The notes: generated by a model not told the origin, from the letters alone. Shown: positions 12,044 through 21,480, counted from the first letter of the stretch. The stretch is DNA of 44,226 nucleotides from Prevotellaceae bacterium UBA2852 (GCA_002350855.1 DEFM01000037.1:594-44819), one strand, 5' to 3'. Numbers and translations: made by a program.

Positions 12044-12083
12044 AAAGAGGATGTGCCTATTTTGACACACCCTCTTTATTCTT
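12044..12083 (+). terminator. Terminator of the rpoBC operon
   Basis: AAAGAGGATGTG (12044-12055) pairs with CACACCCTCTTT (12066-12077) with one A-C mismatch. A T-rich tail (TTATTCTT) follows. A new promoter begins 40 bases later, so this is the probable end of the polymerase operon. Confidence 0.75.
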
Positions 12084-12119
12084 AACTATTAGCTCTTCAC
12101 TTAATTGCATTTTCAGCGT

Positions 12120-12150
12120 TTTGTTGTTTTTACGAAAATACGTAACTTTG
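12120..12150 (+). promoter_or_regulatory. Bacteroidetes-type promoter of the small lipoprotein gene
   Basis: TTTG (12120-12123) and TAACTTTG (12143-12150) match the -33 TTTG and -7 TAnnTTTG boxes known for Bacteroidetes primary sigma factors, with a 19-nt spacer inside the usual range. The ATG of the next gene is 39 bases downstream. Confidence 0.75.
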
Positions 12151-12189
12151 TAGCCAATCACGCGAATACACAAACATAATTGAAACATT

Positions 12190-12309
12190 ATGAAGAAAAC
12201 AATGAATAAATTCAGCGCGCTGCTGGCAGTAGTCTTTATAGCTTTCGCCTTCACAGGCTGCGGCTACACGCCATTAAAACTCTATTTCTTGGAGAAGAAG
12301 ACATATTAA
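12190..12309 (+). CDS. 39-aa predicted lipoprotein
   Basis: The gene encodes 39 residues, MKKTMNKFSALLAVVFIAF then AFTGCGYTPLKLYFLEKKTY. The start is a typical signal peptide: basic N-terminus, hydrophobic core, then the lipobox FTGC with Cys24. The mature chain would be a lipidated peptide of only about 16 residues, probably anchored in the inner or outer membrane. It has its own consensus promoter and a terminator hairpin, which argues for a real monocistronic gene. Function is unknown. Entericidin-like or membrane-stress peptides are a loose analogy only. Confidence 0.7.
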   Translation: MKKTMNKFSALLAVVFIAFAFTGCGYTPLKLYFLEKKTY

Positions 12310-12339
12310 AGATTTCTCCAACATTATATTTTGGTTGAG

Positions 12340-12403
12340 GTATCATAATGACAGGAACTTTGATTCAGCGTATCAGTTGTCCTGTTCCTATGATACTTTT
12401 TTT
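12340..12403 (+). terminator. Terminator after the small lipoprotein gene
   Basis: GTATCATA (12340-12347) pairs with TATGATAC (12389-12396), extended internally by AGGAAC/GTTCCT after a small bulge, and seven T residues follow (12397-12403). It separates the lipoprotein from the sigma-factor operon. Confidence 0.7.
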
Positions 12404-12468
12404 GTTTATTTGTGTTACAAAACAGGGAAGTCAGCGTTTACATTTATGGAAACCCTCTAAATCAGCGA

Positions 12469-12975
12469 ATGAGTAAAGAAACAGTCACATCGGTATTTGT
12501 GAAGCTGCGCTGCAGATTATTGCGGCTGGCCAGTGGTGTGCTTCCTTCGCTTGAGGATGCAGAGGATGCTTTGCAGGATGCTTTCGTTAGGCTGTGGCAG
12601 CGGGCTGATTCGCTGAATACGGAGCAGGAGGTAGAAGCTGTGGCAACTACAACTTTGCGCCATTTAGGAATAGACAGATACAGACGTGAACAGCGTTTCG
12701 CAATGGAGAAACTGAATGAAGAGTATGACCATAGTGATGAGGATGAGCAAACGATCAGTGAACGCAAGGAACTGCTGGACGATGTGGAGCGGCTGATGGA
12801 AAAGGTACTTTCGCCTTCACAACGGAAAATCATAGAACTGCATGAATACGAAGGACAAAGTTACGAGGAGGTAGCAGCACAGATGGGAATGCAGCAGGCA
12901 GCGGTGAGGATGCAGATCTCAAGAGCACGTAAGGCGCTCAGGGAAGAATACAGAAAGTTAAATGCTAAACGATAA
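12469..12975 (+). CDS. ECF-family RNA polymerase sigma factor
   Basis: This is an extracytoplasmic-function sigma factor that directs RNA polymerase to stress or surface genes. With the start at ATG 12469 (MSKETVTSVF) it is 168 aa; an in-frame ATG at 12412 would add 19 residues before region 2. Region 2 is visible as EDAEDALQDAFVRLWQRADS. Region 4 is visible near the C-terminus (SPSQRKIIELHEYEGQSYEE, then an HTH ending in RMQISRARKALREEY). The middle is acidic (HSDEDEQTISERKE). Six bases separate it from a single-TM protein gene, the usual sigma/anti-sigma pairing. Confidence 0.92.
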   Translation: MSKETVTSVFVKLRCRLLRLASGVLPSLEDAEDALQDAFVRLWQRADSLNTEQEVEAVATTTLRHLGIDRYRREQRFAMEKLNEEYDHSDEDEQTISERKELLDDVERLMEKVLSPSQRKIIELHEYEGQSYEEVAAQMGMQQAAVRMQISRARKALREEYRKLNAKR

Positions 12976-12981
12976 GAGAAT

Positions 12982-13422
12982 ATGACGAAACGGTATGATA
13001 AAGTATACTGGCTGGAAATGGCGGAACGCTACTTCGAAGCAGAGACGAGCGACAGCGAAGAACAGCTGCTGAAGTGTTTCCTGGCTTCTGAGGAAGGACA
13101 GGATGAAGCCTTCGATGAAGTGCGTGCCGTAATGGGCGTTTTTGCTATTGGCAGAAGAACGACCAAGCAAAGAACGACCAAGCCTGTGGTCTGGATTTGG
13201 TCTGCAATTGCCGCAGCCGTTGTGGGCGTCGTCTTCATCCTGACCACCGTTCATTTCCGGTCGGATTCGTCTGATATCTGTGTGGCATACGTTGACGGAC
13301 AGGAAATAACCGATCGTCGGGAGGTGTTGGCCATGATGCACAGCTCGTGGGAAAATGTCGGTTACAGCGAAAGCCCGTCGGTGGAAAAACAGCTGGAAGA
13401 TCTGTTCTCCACACTTCCTTGA
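12982..13422 (+). CDS. Single-TM protein, probable anti-sigma factor
   Basis: The 146-aa protein has a cytoplasmic N-terminal part of about 65 residues with the YWLEMAERYFEAETSDSEEQ pattern common at the start of Bacteroidales anti-sigma proteins. One membrane span follows (about residues 67-89, VVWIWSAIAAAVVGVVFILT), then a short periplasmic tail. Its place directly after the ECF sigma gene implies that it sequesters the sigma factor at the membrane and releases it on a signal. No catalytic motif is seen. The assignment rests on context and topology. Confidence 0.65.
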   Translation: MTKRYDKVYWLEMAERYFEAETSDSEEQLLKCFLASEEGQDEAFDEVRAVMGVFAIGRRTTKQRTTKPVVWIWSAIAAAVVGVVFILTTVHFRSDSSDICVAYVDGQEITDRREVLAMMHSSWENVGYSESPSVEKQLEDLFSTLP

Positions 13423-13474
13423 TGCATCATTAATTATAACCCGATTGTGAATTGACTAAGAACCTATATACGAT

Positions 13475-13933
13475 ATGAAACGAATTCTTTTGATAGTAAC
13501 ACTTTTGGTTGTCAGCGTATCTACAATGCTGGCGCAGAAGGGACTGTCCGTAGCCGAGCAGTTCGACGGTTCGAAACCCTATTTTGCCACAGCCACGAGG
13601 GTGTGGGTGGAAGGCAGCGAGTTGAAGCGATATAACCTGACGCTCTACAAGAGCATTACGGTGAAAGACAATGCTGACGCTGCCAGCGAAATGGAAAATG
13701 CCGTGAAGCAGGATGCCCACAAAGCTGTCAGCAAGGAAATGGGTCATCTGAAAGGCCGACTTTTCTATGCCTTCTTATGTCTGAACGGCAGCAGAGGCAG
13801 CAACCGCTACGTCTTCTACCGCAACAGTCTGTTGAGCGAAGGAGGCAAGAACGAGGTGACGCTGGTATATATGGAAGGTCAGGTCACAATGTCGCAACTC
13901 AAAGAGATGTTTACACAGAAGTCAAACAAATAA
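13475..13933 (+). CDS. Secreted protein of unknown function
   Basis: The 152-aa protein begins with a clear signal peptide (MKRILLIVTLLVVSVSTMLA, cleavage probably after residue 20). The mature part of about 130 residues mixes alpha and beta segments, with no lipobox and no motif I can name. It may belong to a DUF6108-type Bacteroidales family; that comes from memory and is uncertain. It follows the anti-sigma-like gene after 52 bases and precedes the outer-membrane protein after 14, so all four genes probably share an envelope function. Confidence 0.75.
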   Translation: MKRILLIVTLLVVSVSTMLAQKGLSVAEQFDGSKPYFATATRVWVEGSELKRYNLTLYKSITVKDNADAASEMENAVKQDAHKAVSKEMGHLKGRLFYAFLCLNGSRGSNRYVFYRNSLLSEGGKNEVTLVYMEGQVTMSQLKEMFTQKSNK

Positions 13934-13947
13934 ACACATAAAAAAAC

Positions 13948-14853
13948 ATGAAGAAATTCTTTACAATTTCAGCATTGCTGGCTTTGACTGCCAGTGGTGC
14001 AAGTGCACAGACCGAGAATGTCGACACAGTAGTTATTGATAAACCAGACCGCGTAGTGGTCACCTCAAACGACCAGACTCTGACTGTAGCGGTCGAAGGC
14101 AGAGATGGCGATCCAGCGTACCGTTTCAACAAGTCGCAGACGCTTATGGGCGACGGAATGAGGATTGAGAAAGAAGAGCGTTCGGACTTCGACTTCACCC
14201 TGCCGTTCACCCGTAGCAACACTTCTTCAGATTATTCCTCAGCGAAGGGAAGTCATGGCACAGTTGAGATGACAGCAGGAGCGTTCCGATTCGGATGGGC
14301 TAACGCCTTGGGTGCACCGTCGGAGATGAATACACCCTTCGGACAATCATGGGAGTTCGCACTCCGCTGTTTTGAATTCAAGGTTCGCTACAACCACAGC
14401 CGCTGGTCTTTCAGCTCAGGTCTTTGGCTGAACTGGCGCAACTACCGCATGACGGGACCTATGCGCTTCGTGAAGAATGCGGAGACAACAAACATCGAAT
14501 TGCTGCCATATCCGGATAATGCCGACCGAGATTTCTCTCGCATAAAGATTTACAGTCTCGAAGTACCGCTTACAGCCAGTTTGAGTTTAGGCAAGAAATT
14601 TCATCTTGACTTCGGACCTGTCTTCTCCTTCAATTCCCGTACCAGCATCAAGACTCGTTACTCGATCGATGGTCATGACGTCAAGGACTACACACGTGGA
14701 ATACATGCACAGCGTTTCACTATCGACCTCATGGCTCAGGCCCGTGTCAGCAGTTTCGGCGTATATGTGAAGTATAGCCCCTGCAATGTTCTAAACCCAG
14801 ATTACGCACCCAAATTCCACGGCATCTCCACCGGCTTAGTTTTGTTCTATTAA
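13948..14853 (+). CDS. Outer-membrane beta-barrel protein
   Basis: The 301-aa protein has a signal peptide (MKKFFTISALLALTASGASA, about 20 residues) and a polar N-terminal stretch of about 100 residues. Alternating hydrophobic/polar strands then run to an aromatic C-terminus (STGLVLFY), as expected for a barrel inserted by the BAM machinery. Candidate strands include WEFALRCFEFKVRYNHSRW, SLEVPLTASLSLG and FTIDLMAQARVSSFGVYVK. It is the last gene of the sigma-factor unit and may be its main output. A strong terminator follows within 35 bases. Confidence 0.8.
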   Translation: MKKFFTISALLALTASGASAQTENVDTVVIDKPDRVVVTSNDQTLTVAVEGRDGDPAYRFNKSQTLMGDGMRIEKEERSDFDFTLPFTRSNTSSDYSSAKGSHGTVEMTAGAFRFGWANALGAPSEMNTPFGQSWEFALRCFEFKVRYNHSRWSFSSGLWLNWRNYRMTGPMRFVKNAETTNIELLPYPDNADRDFSRIKIYSLEVPLTASLSLGKKFHLDFGPVFSFNSRTSIKTRYSIDGHDVKDYTRGIHAQRFTIDLMAQARVSSFGVYVKYSPCNVLNPDYAPKFHGISTGLVLFY

Positions 14854-14886
14854 TTCCTCAAATCCCCATTCTCTTAATAATACCCG

Positions 14887-14922
14887 ACGGGGTGGCAGTA
14901 TTTTTTCTGTCACCCCGTTTTT
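14887..14922 (+). terminator. Terminator of the ECF sigma/outer-membrane operon
   Basis: A 12-bp stem (14887-14898 with 14907-14918, one G-T pair) has an 8-nt T-rich loop and is followed by TTTT (14919-14922). Confidence 0.88.
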
Positions 14923-14991
14923 AGTAATACACATCAGTTCGATATAACAACAATTATTATGTTGTTGAATTAGTCTTGTTGTTTAAAAAGT

Positions 14992-15177
14992 TTATTGATA
15001 TTTAGTGAACTGATACTTTTTGCGTAGTGCCTGCTGCTGGTCAGCAGGAAGAGATTTGAAATATGCTTTCCAGCCCGGACAGAAGTTGATGTGCCAACGC
15101 CAGAACCGTCCTCTGATTGACTTGGGTTTTTTGTCGTAACAAGCTCGCAATTTGCAATTTTCACATGGTTGTGCCAT
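14992..15177 (-). CDS. Small four-cysteine protein, unknown function
   Basis: The 61-aa basic protein starts MAQPCENCKLRACYDKKPKS. Cys5, Cys8, Cys13 and Cys33 could bind a metal, and the Trp-rich centre (RFWRWHINFCPGWKAYFKSL) suggests a compact fold. There is no signal peptide, so it is likely cytoplasmic. ATG 15177 lies three bases after the stop of an upstream open frame (15181-15183), which indicates translational coupling on the minus strand. I recognise the general type (short Cys-rich Bacteroidales protein) but not a function. Confidence 0.65.
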   Translation of the reverse strand: MAQPCENCKLRACYDKKPKSIRGRFWRWHINFCPGWKAYFKSLPADQQQALRKKYQFTKYQ

Positions 15178-15180
15178 AAT

Positions 15181-15420
15181 TTATTTGTTTTTAAGTGTTT
15201 CAATAATCGAGTCCAATTCCTGCGCAAGATGCTGATAGTCTTCAAGCTTCAGCGGGCAGGAAGAAAGCTGTTCGTTCATGCCTGAAGGTACCTGTGCGTA
15301 GGCTTCCTCCTCCAGTTCCTCTTCTTCTGTTGCCAGACTTTACTTGAAAAGGGAGTTTGAATCACAGGTGATGAATAACACCAACTCAAGGGACGGGTCT
15401 CTGATATGCTCTAAACAATA
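15181..15420 (-). pseudogene. Probable gene remnant with internal stop
   Basis: On the minus strand one frame stays open from the terminator region down to TAA 15181-15183, except for one in-frame TAA at 15340-15342. The part after the internal stop looks like true coding sequence: an acidic run (ATEEEELEEEAYAQ) then MNEQLSSCPLKLEDYQHLAQ and ELDSIIETLKNK. The part before it reads LEHIRDPSLELVLFITCDSN. An intact ORF of 32 aa could start at ATG 15279 (15181-15279). The 3' end is coupled to the Cys-rich gene. I read it as a decayed gene whose 5' end is missing; the alternative is a short functional ORF. Confidence 0.35.
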
Positions 15421-15465
15421 AAAAACGCCGCCTTTGCAGACTGCTACTGCAAAGGCGGCGTTTTT
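15421..15465 (-). terminator. Strong bidirectional terminator after the esterase gene
   Basis: A perfect 19-bp stem (15421-15439 with 15447-15465) encloses a 7-nt loop. Its ends are A5 and T5, so it can terminate on both strands. It lies about 30 bases beyond the esterase stop codon. Confidence 0.92.
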
Positions 15466-15495
15466 GTTTATAGTATGAAAGGGGAGAATGATTCC

Positions 15496-17475
<1,980 letters not shown>

Positions 17476-17483
17476 TTAAAGCC

Positions 17484-17516
17484 CCTCTAACTTCCCCGAA
17501 TAGGGGAGGACTTTTT
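17484..17516. repeat. GC-rich intergenic repeat copy upstream of the esterase
   Basis: A C-rich then G-rich segment (CCCCTCTAACTTCCCCGAAT, then AGGGGAGGAC) folds through TTCCCC/GGGGA and ends in TTTTT. It resembles the longer copies at 19683-19721 and 19813-19851, so it is one of a dispersed family in this genome. Confidence 0.55.
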
Positions 17517-17623
17517 CCGTCCGGATGGCTTATAATTAATAATTTGAAATTTGATTTTTTAGGTTTTGGGTTCGAATTGTTATTTTCGTTAGAACAATAA
17601 ATGTTAAACTTTAAATGATACCG

Positions 17624-17631
17624 CAAATTTA
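17624..17631 (-). promoter_or_regulatory. -7 box of a minus-strand promoter, esterase gene
   Basis: The minus strand reads TAAATTTG here, matching the Bacteroidetes -7 consensus TAnnTTTG and followed by GCGG. It lies about 160 bases upstream of the esterase start. No convincing -33 box is seen. Confidence 0.5.
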
Positions 17632-17761
17632 GAGAAAATGATACTTCAGTATTCTCGCTTATGTATCATTTATTTTCAAAAATGTCACACATCAGAGGAT
17701 TTGCATATTTTACCATGCATGATTTGAATAATGGTCTATGCCCTACGCATGGAAGGTAAAA

Positions 17762-19237
17762 TTACTCTGCGTCTTTTGGGGAAGGTGTAGGGGGAAATGT
17801 CTTTCTTTTAATCTTCCATCCTATAGCGGCGATTAAGATGGTCATAATCGGACTGAGGATGTTGAAGAAGCAGTAGGGTAGGTAGGCAACGGTGGGGACG
17901 CCCAGCACTGTGCTTTGTGTCATGCCGCAGGTGTTCCATGGGATTAGAACGCTGGTCACGGTGGCAGAGTCTTCTGCCGTCCGGCTCAGCAGACGCGGTT
18001 CGTAGCCTTTATGCTCATAGACATTCTTGAACATATTTGCCGTGAGGACGATGCTGATGAACTGGTCGCCAGTAGTGATGTTCAGGAACAGACCAGTGCT
18101 TGCCGTCGATGCCACCAGACCCACTCTGCTGCGAATCCAACTGATTACGACTCGTGTGATGCTCTCAATCATGCCGCTTGCCACCATCACCGCACCGAAA
18201 CACATGGCACAGATGATAAGCCAGATGGTATTGAGCATTCCTGTCATTCCGCTGGTCGATACCAGTTCGTTGAGTTCGGCATAGCCGGTGCTTACTGATG
18301 TCTCGCCATAGTATGTTATGGCAAGTCCTTTGACAAGGGCACCAGCCGATGACAATGACTCGTCGCCAGCTATCTCTGTGAGAATATGGGGCTGCAGGAT
18401 GAGTGCCGTGATTCCAGCCATCAGAGCTGAGAGGAAAAGCACTATGAGTGATGGCACACGGCGAACGATGAGTACAACAGTAAGTACGGGAACGAGCAAT
18501 GTCCACAGAGATATATTGAATGTTGATGCCAGTCCATCGGTGTACTGACTGACATGAATATCGCCTTCGCCTCCCTGACCGAGACCTATAAAGGCAAAGA
18601 TGATGAGCGTGAGAATGAATGTAGGTGTGGTGGTCAGGGTCATGTAGCGGATATGCGTGAAGAGATCTACGCCTGTTGACGACGATGCCAGAATGGTTGT
18701 ATCGCTTAGCGGCGACATCTTATCACCGAAATATGCACCTGAGATGATGGCTCCCGCAGCAATGGCTTCGTTAATGCCCAGTGCGTGACTGATGCCAAGG
18801 AGTGCAACACCGATTGTGGCAATGGTTGTCCATGAACTGCCCGAAAGCAGAGATACCAATGCACAGATGACGCAGGCACAGACCAGAAACAGTTTGGGCG
18901 AAAGCAATTGCACTCCGTAGTAAATGAGCGTGGGTACGATTCCGCTAATCATCCATGAGCCTGCCAACATTCCCACTGCTAATAATATTAATATTGTAAT
19001 GGAAACGCCTCCCAGGGTTTTGGCTATCTGCTCATCGAATGCTTTCCAAGGTACTCTGTAGAATACCATGGATATGAATACGCATACAGCCATACCCATG
19101 AGCAGGGCAATCTGACTGCCTCCGCTCAGCGAATCACTTCCGAACAAAGCAATGACAATGGCAAGCAAACCTATAAGTACCACCAACGGAATGGCTGATA
19201 CTAACGGGTTAGGGTGGTGTTTACGTTTTTCTGACAT
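17762..19237 (-). CDS. nhaC: Na+/H+ antiporter, NhaC family
   Basis: The 491-aa inner-membrane protein has about 11-12 hydrophobic spans. It exchanges sodium for protons for pH and sodium homeostasis. Family signatures include the conserved core SGAYFGDKMSPLSDTTILAS (about residues 166-185), the preceding SGSSWTTIATIG, and the later LIPWNTCGMTQSTVLGV. The last ten residues (FPPTPSPKDAE) are encoded by a C-rich stretch that resembles the GC-rich intergenic repeat, so the extreme C-terminus may derive from repeat insertion. It stands alone with its own -7 box. Malate/lactate exchange is a known activity of relatives and cannot be excluded. Confidence 0.88.
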   Translation of the reverse strand: MSEKRKHHPNPLVSAIPLVVLIGLLAIVIALFGSDSLSGGSQIALLMGMAVCVFISMVFYRVPWKAFDEQIAKTLGGVSITILILLAVGMLAGSWMISGIVPTLIYYGVQLLSPKLFLVCACVICALVSLLSGSSWTTIATIGVALLGISHALGINEAIAAGAIISGAYFGDKMSPLSDTTILASSSTGVDLFTHIRYMTLTTTPTFILTLIIFAFIGLGQGGEGDIHVSQYTDGLASTFNISLWTLLVPVLTVVLIVRRVPSLIVLFLSALMAGITALILQPHILTEIAGDESLSSAGALVKGLAITYYGETSVSTGYAELNELVSTSGMTGMLNTIWLIICAMCFGAVMVASGMIESITRVVISWIRSRVGLVASTASTGLFLNITTGDQFISIVLTANMFKNVYEHKGYEPRLLSRTAEDSATVTSVLIPWNTCGMTQSTVLGVPTVAYLPYCFFNILSPIMTILIAAIGWKIKRKTFPPTPSPKDAE

Positions 19238-19272
19238 AATTTAAGCCACCAATATAGTGGGTCTTCGTATTG

Positions 19273-19280
19273 CAAATTTA
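19273..19280 (-). promoter_or_regulatory. -7 box of a minus-strand promoter, nhaC
   Basis: The minus strand reads TAAATTTG followed by CAATACG, a match to TAnnTTTG, 36 bases upstream of the nhaC start codon. Confidence 0.55.
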
Positions 19281-19425
19281 CGGATAAAGGAGTTTTTATG
19301 CCTTGATTTAACTTGATTTAACAAAATGTCATAGTTTCACCAATAACTATCTCTGTTAAGTGTCGTATGTTGGCATAATAATCTCTGAACTTTGCAGCGA
19401 AGAAAAACTTAAAAAATTTACATAT

Positions 19426-19683
19426 ATGAAAACTTACACAGCACTCACATCGGAATTTACTACAACCAAGACATCGTTCATGGACAATGTAGCATCAGTT
19501 TTCTCTTCCATAATGGAGGAACCAGTATCAACCCAACAGACTCGCTGCATCATCAATGCTATATTTGCCTTGATAGCAACAATTTTTCCTGCGCCACTTC
19601 CCTTTGCCCTTCGTGCTGTCGCAATCGCATGGCTGTGGACAGCCCTACGTAAGTGCAGGAAAGCAGGGCTGAAAGAGGAATAG
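19426..19683 (+). CDS. Small membrane-associated protein, unknown
   Basis: The 85-aa protein starts at ATG 19426 (MKTYTALTSEFTTTKTSFMD). An in-frame extension to 19360 would overlap the likely promoter (GAACTTTG at 19387-19394) and is less likely. Residues about 43-72 form one hydrophobic segment (IINAIFALIATIFPAPLPFA then LRAVAIAWLWTAL) with a basic tail (RKCRKAGLKEE). This suggests a single-span or re-entrant membrane peptide with the basic end in the cytoplasm. The stop is fused to the start of a GC-rich repeat. Function is unknown; no neighbour informs it. Confidence 0.6.
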   Translation: MKTYTALTSEFTTTKTSFMDNVASVFSSIMEEPVSTQQTRCIINAIFALIATIFPAPLPFALRAVAIAWLWTALRKCRKAGLKEE

Positions 19684-19721
19684 ACCCCTCCCCAGCCCTC
19701 CCCAAGGGGCGGGAGTAATTA
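19683..19721 (+). repeat. GC-rich repeat, left arm of an inverted pair
   Basis: This 39-nt C-rich segment starts in the stop codon of the small membrane protein gene. It is the inverted counterpart of 19813-19851, with four differences over 39 bases by eye. It can fold alone through CTCCCC/GGGGCGGGAG. Confidence 0.8.
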
Positions 19722-19752
19722 CCCCATAACTATACATAAAAGAGGATAAGCA

Positions 19753-19794
19753 AAAACGCATCGGAAAGTCCATTGGCTTTCCGATGCGTTTTTT
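19753..19794. terminator. Bidirectional terminator between convergent genes
   Basis: A perfect 16-bp stem (19753-19768 with 19777-19792) has an 8-nt loop, with A-rich and T-rich ends for both strands. It lies midway between the small plus-strand gene and convergent leuB. Confidence 0.92.
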
Positions 19795-19812
19795 GTTTAT
19801 ATAGTTTAGTTC

Positions 19813-19851
19813 TAACTACTCCCGTCCCTTGGGGAGGGTCGGGGAGGGGTC
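19813..19851 (-). repeat. GC-rich repeat, right arm of the inverted pair
   Basis: The reverse complement nearly matches 19683-19721. It begins two bases after the leuB stop codon when read on the minus strand. Both arms therefore sit directly behind a gene, reading away from it. Confidence 0.8.
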
Positions 19852-19853
19852 TT

Positions 19854-20912
19854 TTATTTCTTAATGTATTCCACAATCCACTGACCTACTTCGCGGGTGC
19901 CGTACTTCGCTCCACCTTCAACCTGGATTTCAGGAGTGCGTACATTCTGGTCGAGGCTGGCATTTACAGCCTTGCGGATAAGTGCACCTTCTTCCTTGAG
20001 GTCGAAGTATTCGAAGAGCATGGCAACTGAGAGAATCTGTGCCAAAGGATTGGCTATGTTAAGTCCCTTTGCCTGTGGCCATGAACCATGGATAGGTTCA
20101 AACACTGGAGTGTGCTCACCTGTAGATGCAGATGGGAGCAATCCCATGGAACCAGTGATGCAAGAACCCTCGTCGGTAAGGATGTCACCGAATGTGTTTT
20201 CTGTAACCATAACGTCGAAGAAGCGTGGTTCCTGAATCATACGCATTGCAGCGTTGTCCACATACATATAGTCAGTAGTCACCTCTGGATACTGAGGAGC
20301 CATTTCCTGAGCAACTTTGCGCCACAGACGGCTTGAAGCCAGCACGTTTGCCTTGTCAACCACAGTGAGGTGCTTGTTGCGCTTCATTGCATATTCAAAT
20401 CCTACTTTAAGGATGCGTTCAATCTCACCGCGAGTGTAGAAGTTGGTGTCGTAAGCCTTCTCGTCGCTTTCGAACTTCTCGCCGAAGTACATACCACCGG
20501 TAAGCTCACGGATACAGATGAAGTCTGCACCACGTACGAGTTCGTCCTTCAGCGGAGATTTGTGTACGAGGCAGTCGAAAGTAGTTACAGGACGGATGTT
20601 GGCAAACAATCCCAGTTTCTTGCGCATAGCCAGCAGACCCTGTTCCGGACGCACCTTTGCATTAGGGTTGTTGTCGAATTTAGGATCACCTACACTGGCG
20701 AACAAAACTGCGTCGGCATCCATACAGGTGCGGAAAGTCTCCTCTGGGAAAGGATCGCCCACCTTGTCGATTGCATCTGCGCCGCAGATAGCATATTCAT
20801 AACTGAGTTCATGACCGAACTTATCGCAAATAGCCTGACATACAGCCAGTCCCTGTTCCATAATCTCTGGTCCTATACCGTCACCAGGCAGAACCGCAAG
20901 TTTCAATTTCAT
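19854..20912 (-). CDS. leuB: 3-isopropylmalate dehydrogenase
   Basis: LeuB oxidises and decarboxylates 3-isopropylmalate to 2-oxoisocaproate with NAD+, the third step of leucine biosynthesis in the cytoplasm. The 352-aa length is normal. Conserved blocks are the N-terminal [13 protein letters not shown], the substrate loop with [33 protein letters not shown], and the NAD-binding [20 protein letters not shown]. The other leu genes, often adjacent in Bacteroidales, are not in this window. It is the last conserved metabolic gene before the defence island. Confidence 0.96.
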   Translation of the reverse strand: MKLKLAVLPGDGIGPEIMEQGLAVCQAICDKFGHELSYEYAICGADAIDKVGDPFPEETFRTCMDADAVLFASVGDPKFDNNPNAKVRPEQGLLAMRKKLGLFANIRPVTTFDCLVHKSPLKDELVRGADFICIRELTGGMYFGEKFESDEKAYDTNFYTRGEIERILKVGFEYAMKRNKHLTVVDKANVLASSRLWRKVAQEMAPQYPEVTTDYMYVDNAAMRMIQEPRFFDVMVTENTFGDILTDEGSCITGSMGLLPSASTGEHTPVFEPIHGSWPQAKGLNIANPLAQILSVAMLFEYFDLKEEGALIRKAVNASLDQNVRTPEIQVEGGAKYGTREVGQWIVEYIKK

Positions 20913-20954
20913 ATTTTTTTAATAGTTTTAATGACTGATTGTTGAAATTTTGTG

Positions 20955-20962
20955 CAAATTTA
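20955..20962 (-). promoter_or_regulatory. -7 box of a minus-strand promoter, leuB
   Basis: The minus strand reads TAAATTTG followed by CACAAAA, matching TAnnTTTG, 43 bases upstream of the leuB start. Confidence 0.55.
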
Positions 20963-21017
20963 CTCATTTCTGTTGAGCTTTTATGATTGCTTGGCAAAAA
21001 ATCGTTGCAAAACCTCC

Positions 21018-21064
21018 AAAAACTTGAGTTTTTAAGATTTTAAGTTCTTAAGTTTTTGAGTTCT
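21018..21064. repeat. AT-rich CTTAA/CTCAA heptamer-like repeat
   Basis: A run of near-repeats of AACTTAAG/AACTCAAG type, in the opposite orientation to a similar run at 12013-12041 behind rpoC. Both lie in intergenic DNA. It can fold on itself through ACTTGAGTTTTTAAG-type arms. Confidence 0.45.
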
Positions 21065-21121
21065 TTGTATTTTTTCGCCTTAGACGAGCGAGATTTTCTT
21101 CAGATTTTTTTGAGATTTATT

Positions 21122-21260
21122 GGGAGCGTTCAATGGTCTTTACACCCCCTTCGCACCACCTTCCCTTCGGTCACCAATTGCTACGATTCCGCAATTGCCC
21201 CCGTCATCGGGGGACAGAAACCCCAAGCGTGCTCTTTTGATTATTATCTTTAATAGGTAT
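21122..21260. other. Structured GC-richer intergenic segment without a recognised gene
   Basis: Two adjacent hairpins are visible: AATTGC/GCAATT (21176-21181 with 21191-21196) and CCCCCG/CGGGGG with a TCAT loop (21198-21203 with 21208-21213). The segment stands out from its AT-rich surroundings. On the minus strand a frame of about 32 codons is open through it (including LGFLSPDDGGNCGIVAIGDR), but there is no convincing start. It could be a dispersed intergenic element or a structured RNA. Confidence 0.3.
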
Positions 21261-21360
21261 CGCACGATGATTTGCCGTTAGGCAAGTGAGTTTTTAAGTT
21301 TCTATATCTTTGCAAACAGCTGATTCTCAGCGATAAATTTTGATGAAATTTTTTTAGTTT

Positions 21361-21480
21361 CATCAAAATTTTGATGCCACGGCATCAAATATTTTATGTC
21401 GAACCATCAAACAATTGATGCTTAACCATCAAACTTTTGATGCTGTGCCATCAAATCTTTGATAGTTAATTATCAAAATC
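21361..21480 (+). repeat. Array of five and a half 22-bp palindromic repeats
   Basis: Units start at 21361, 21383, 21405, 21427 and 21449, with a half unit at 21471-21480. Each begins CATCAAA and carries TTTGATG or a close variant in its second half, followed by a variable hexamer (ccacgg, tcgaac, cttaac, ctgtgc, gttaat). The spacing is exactly 22 bases throughout. Right arms pair with the next left arm across the hexamer. In the last pair TTTGATA faces TATCAAA, a compensated change. Confidence 0.9.

Noticed and set aside
20370..20945. 191-codon plus-strand frame opposite leuB
   Set aside because: leuB is unambiguous on the minus strand. The antisense frame has no recognisable feature.
21056..21253. 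65-codon plus-strand gene upstream of leuB
   Set aside because: The translation has no coding character and crosses two hairpins and the AT-rich repeat.
21361..21480. CRISPR-like array
   Set aside because: The period is only 22 bases, the conserved arms are 7 bases, the 'spacers' are 6 bases, and no cas genes are in the window. It is a hairpin or operator array, not CRISPR.
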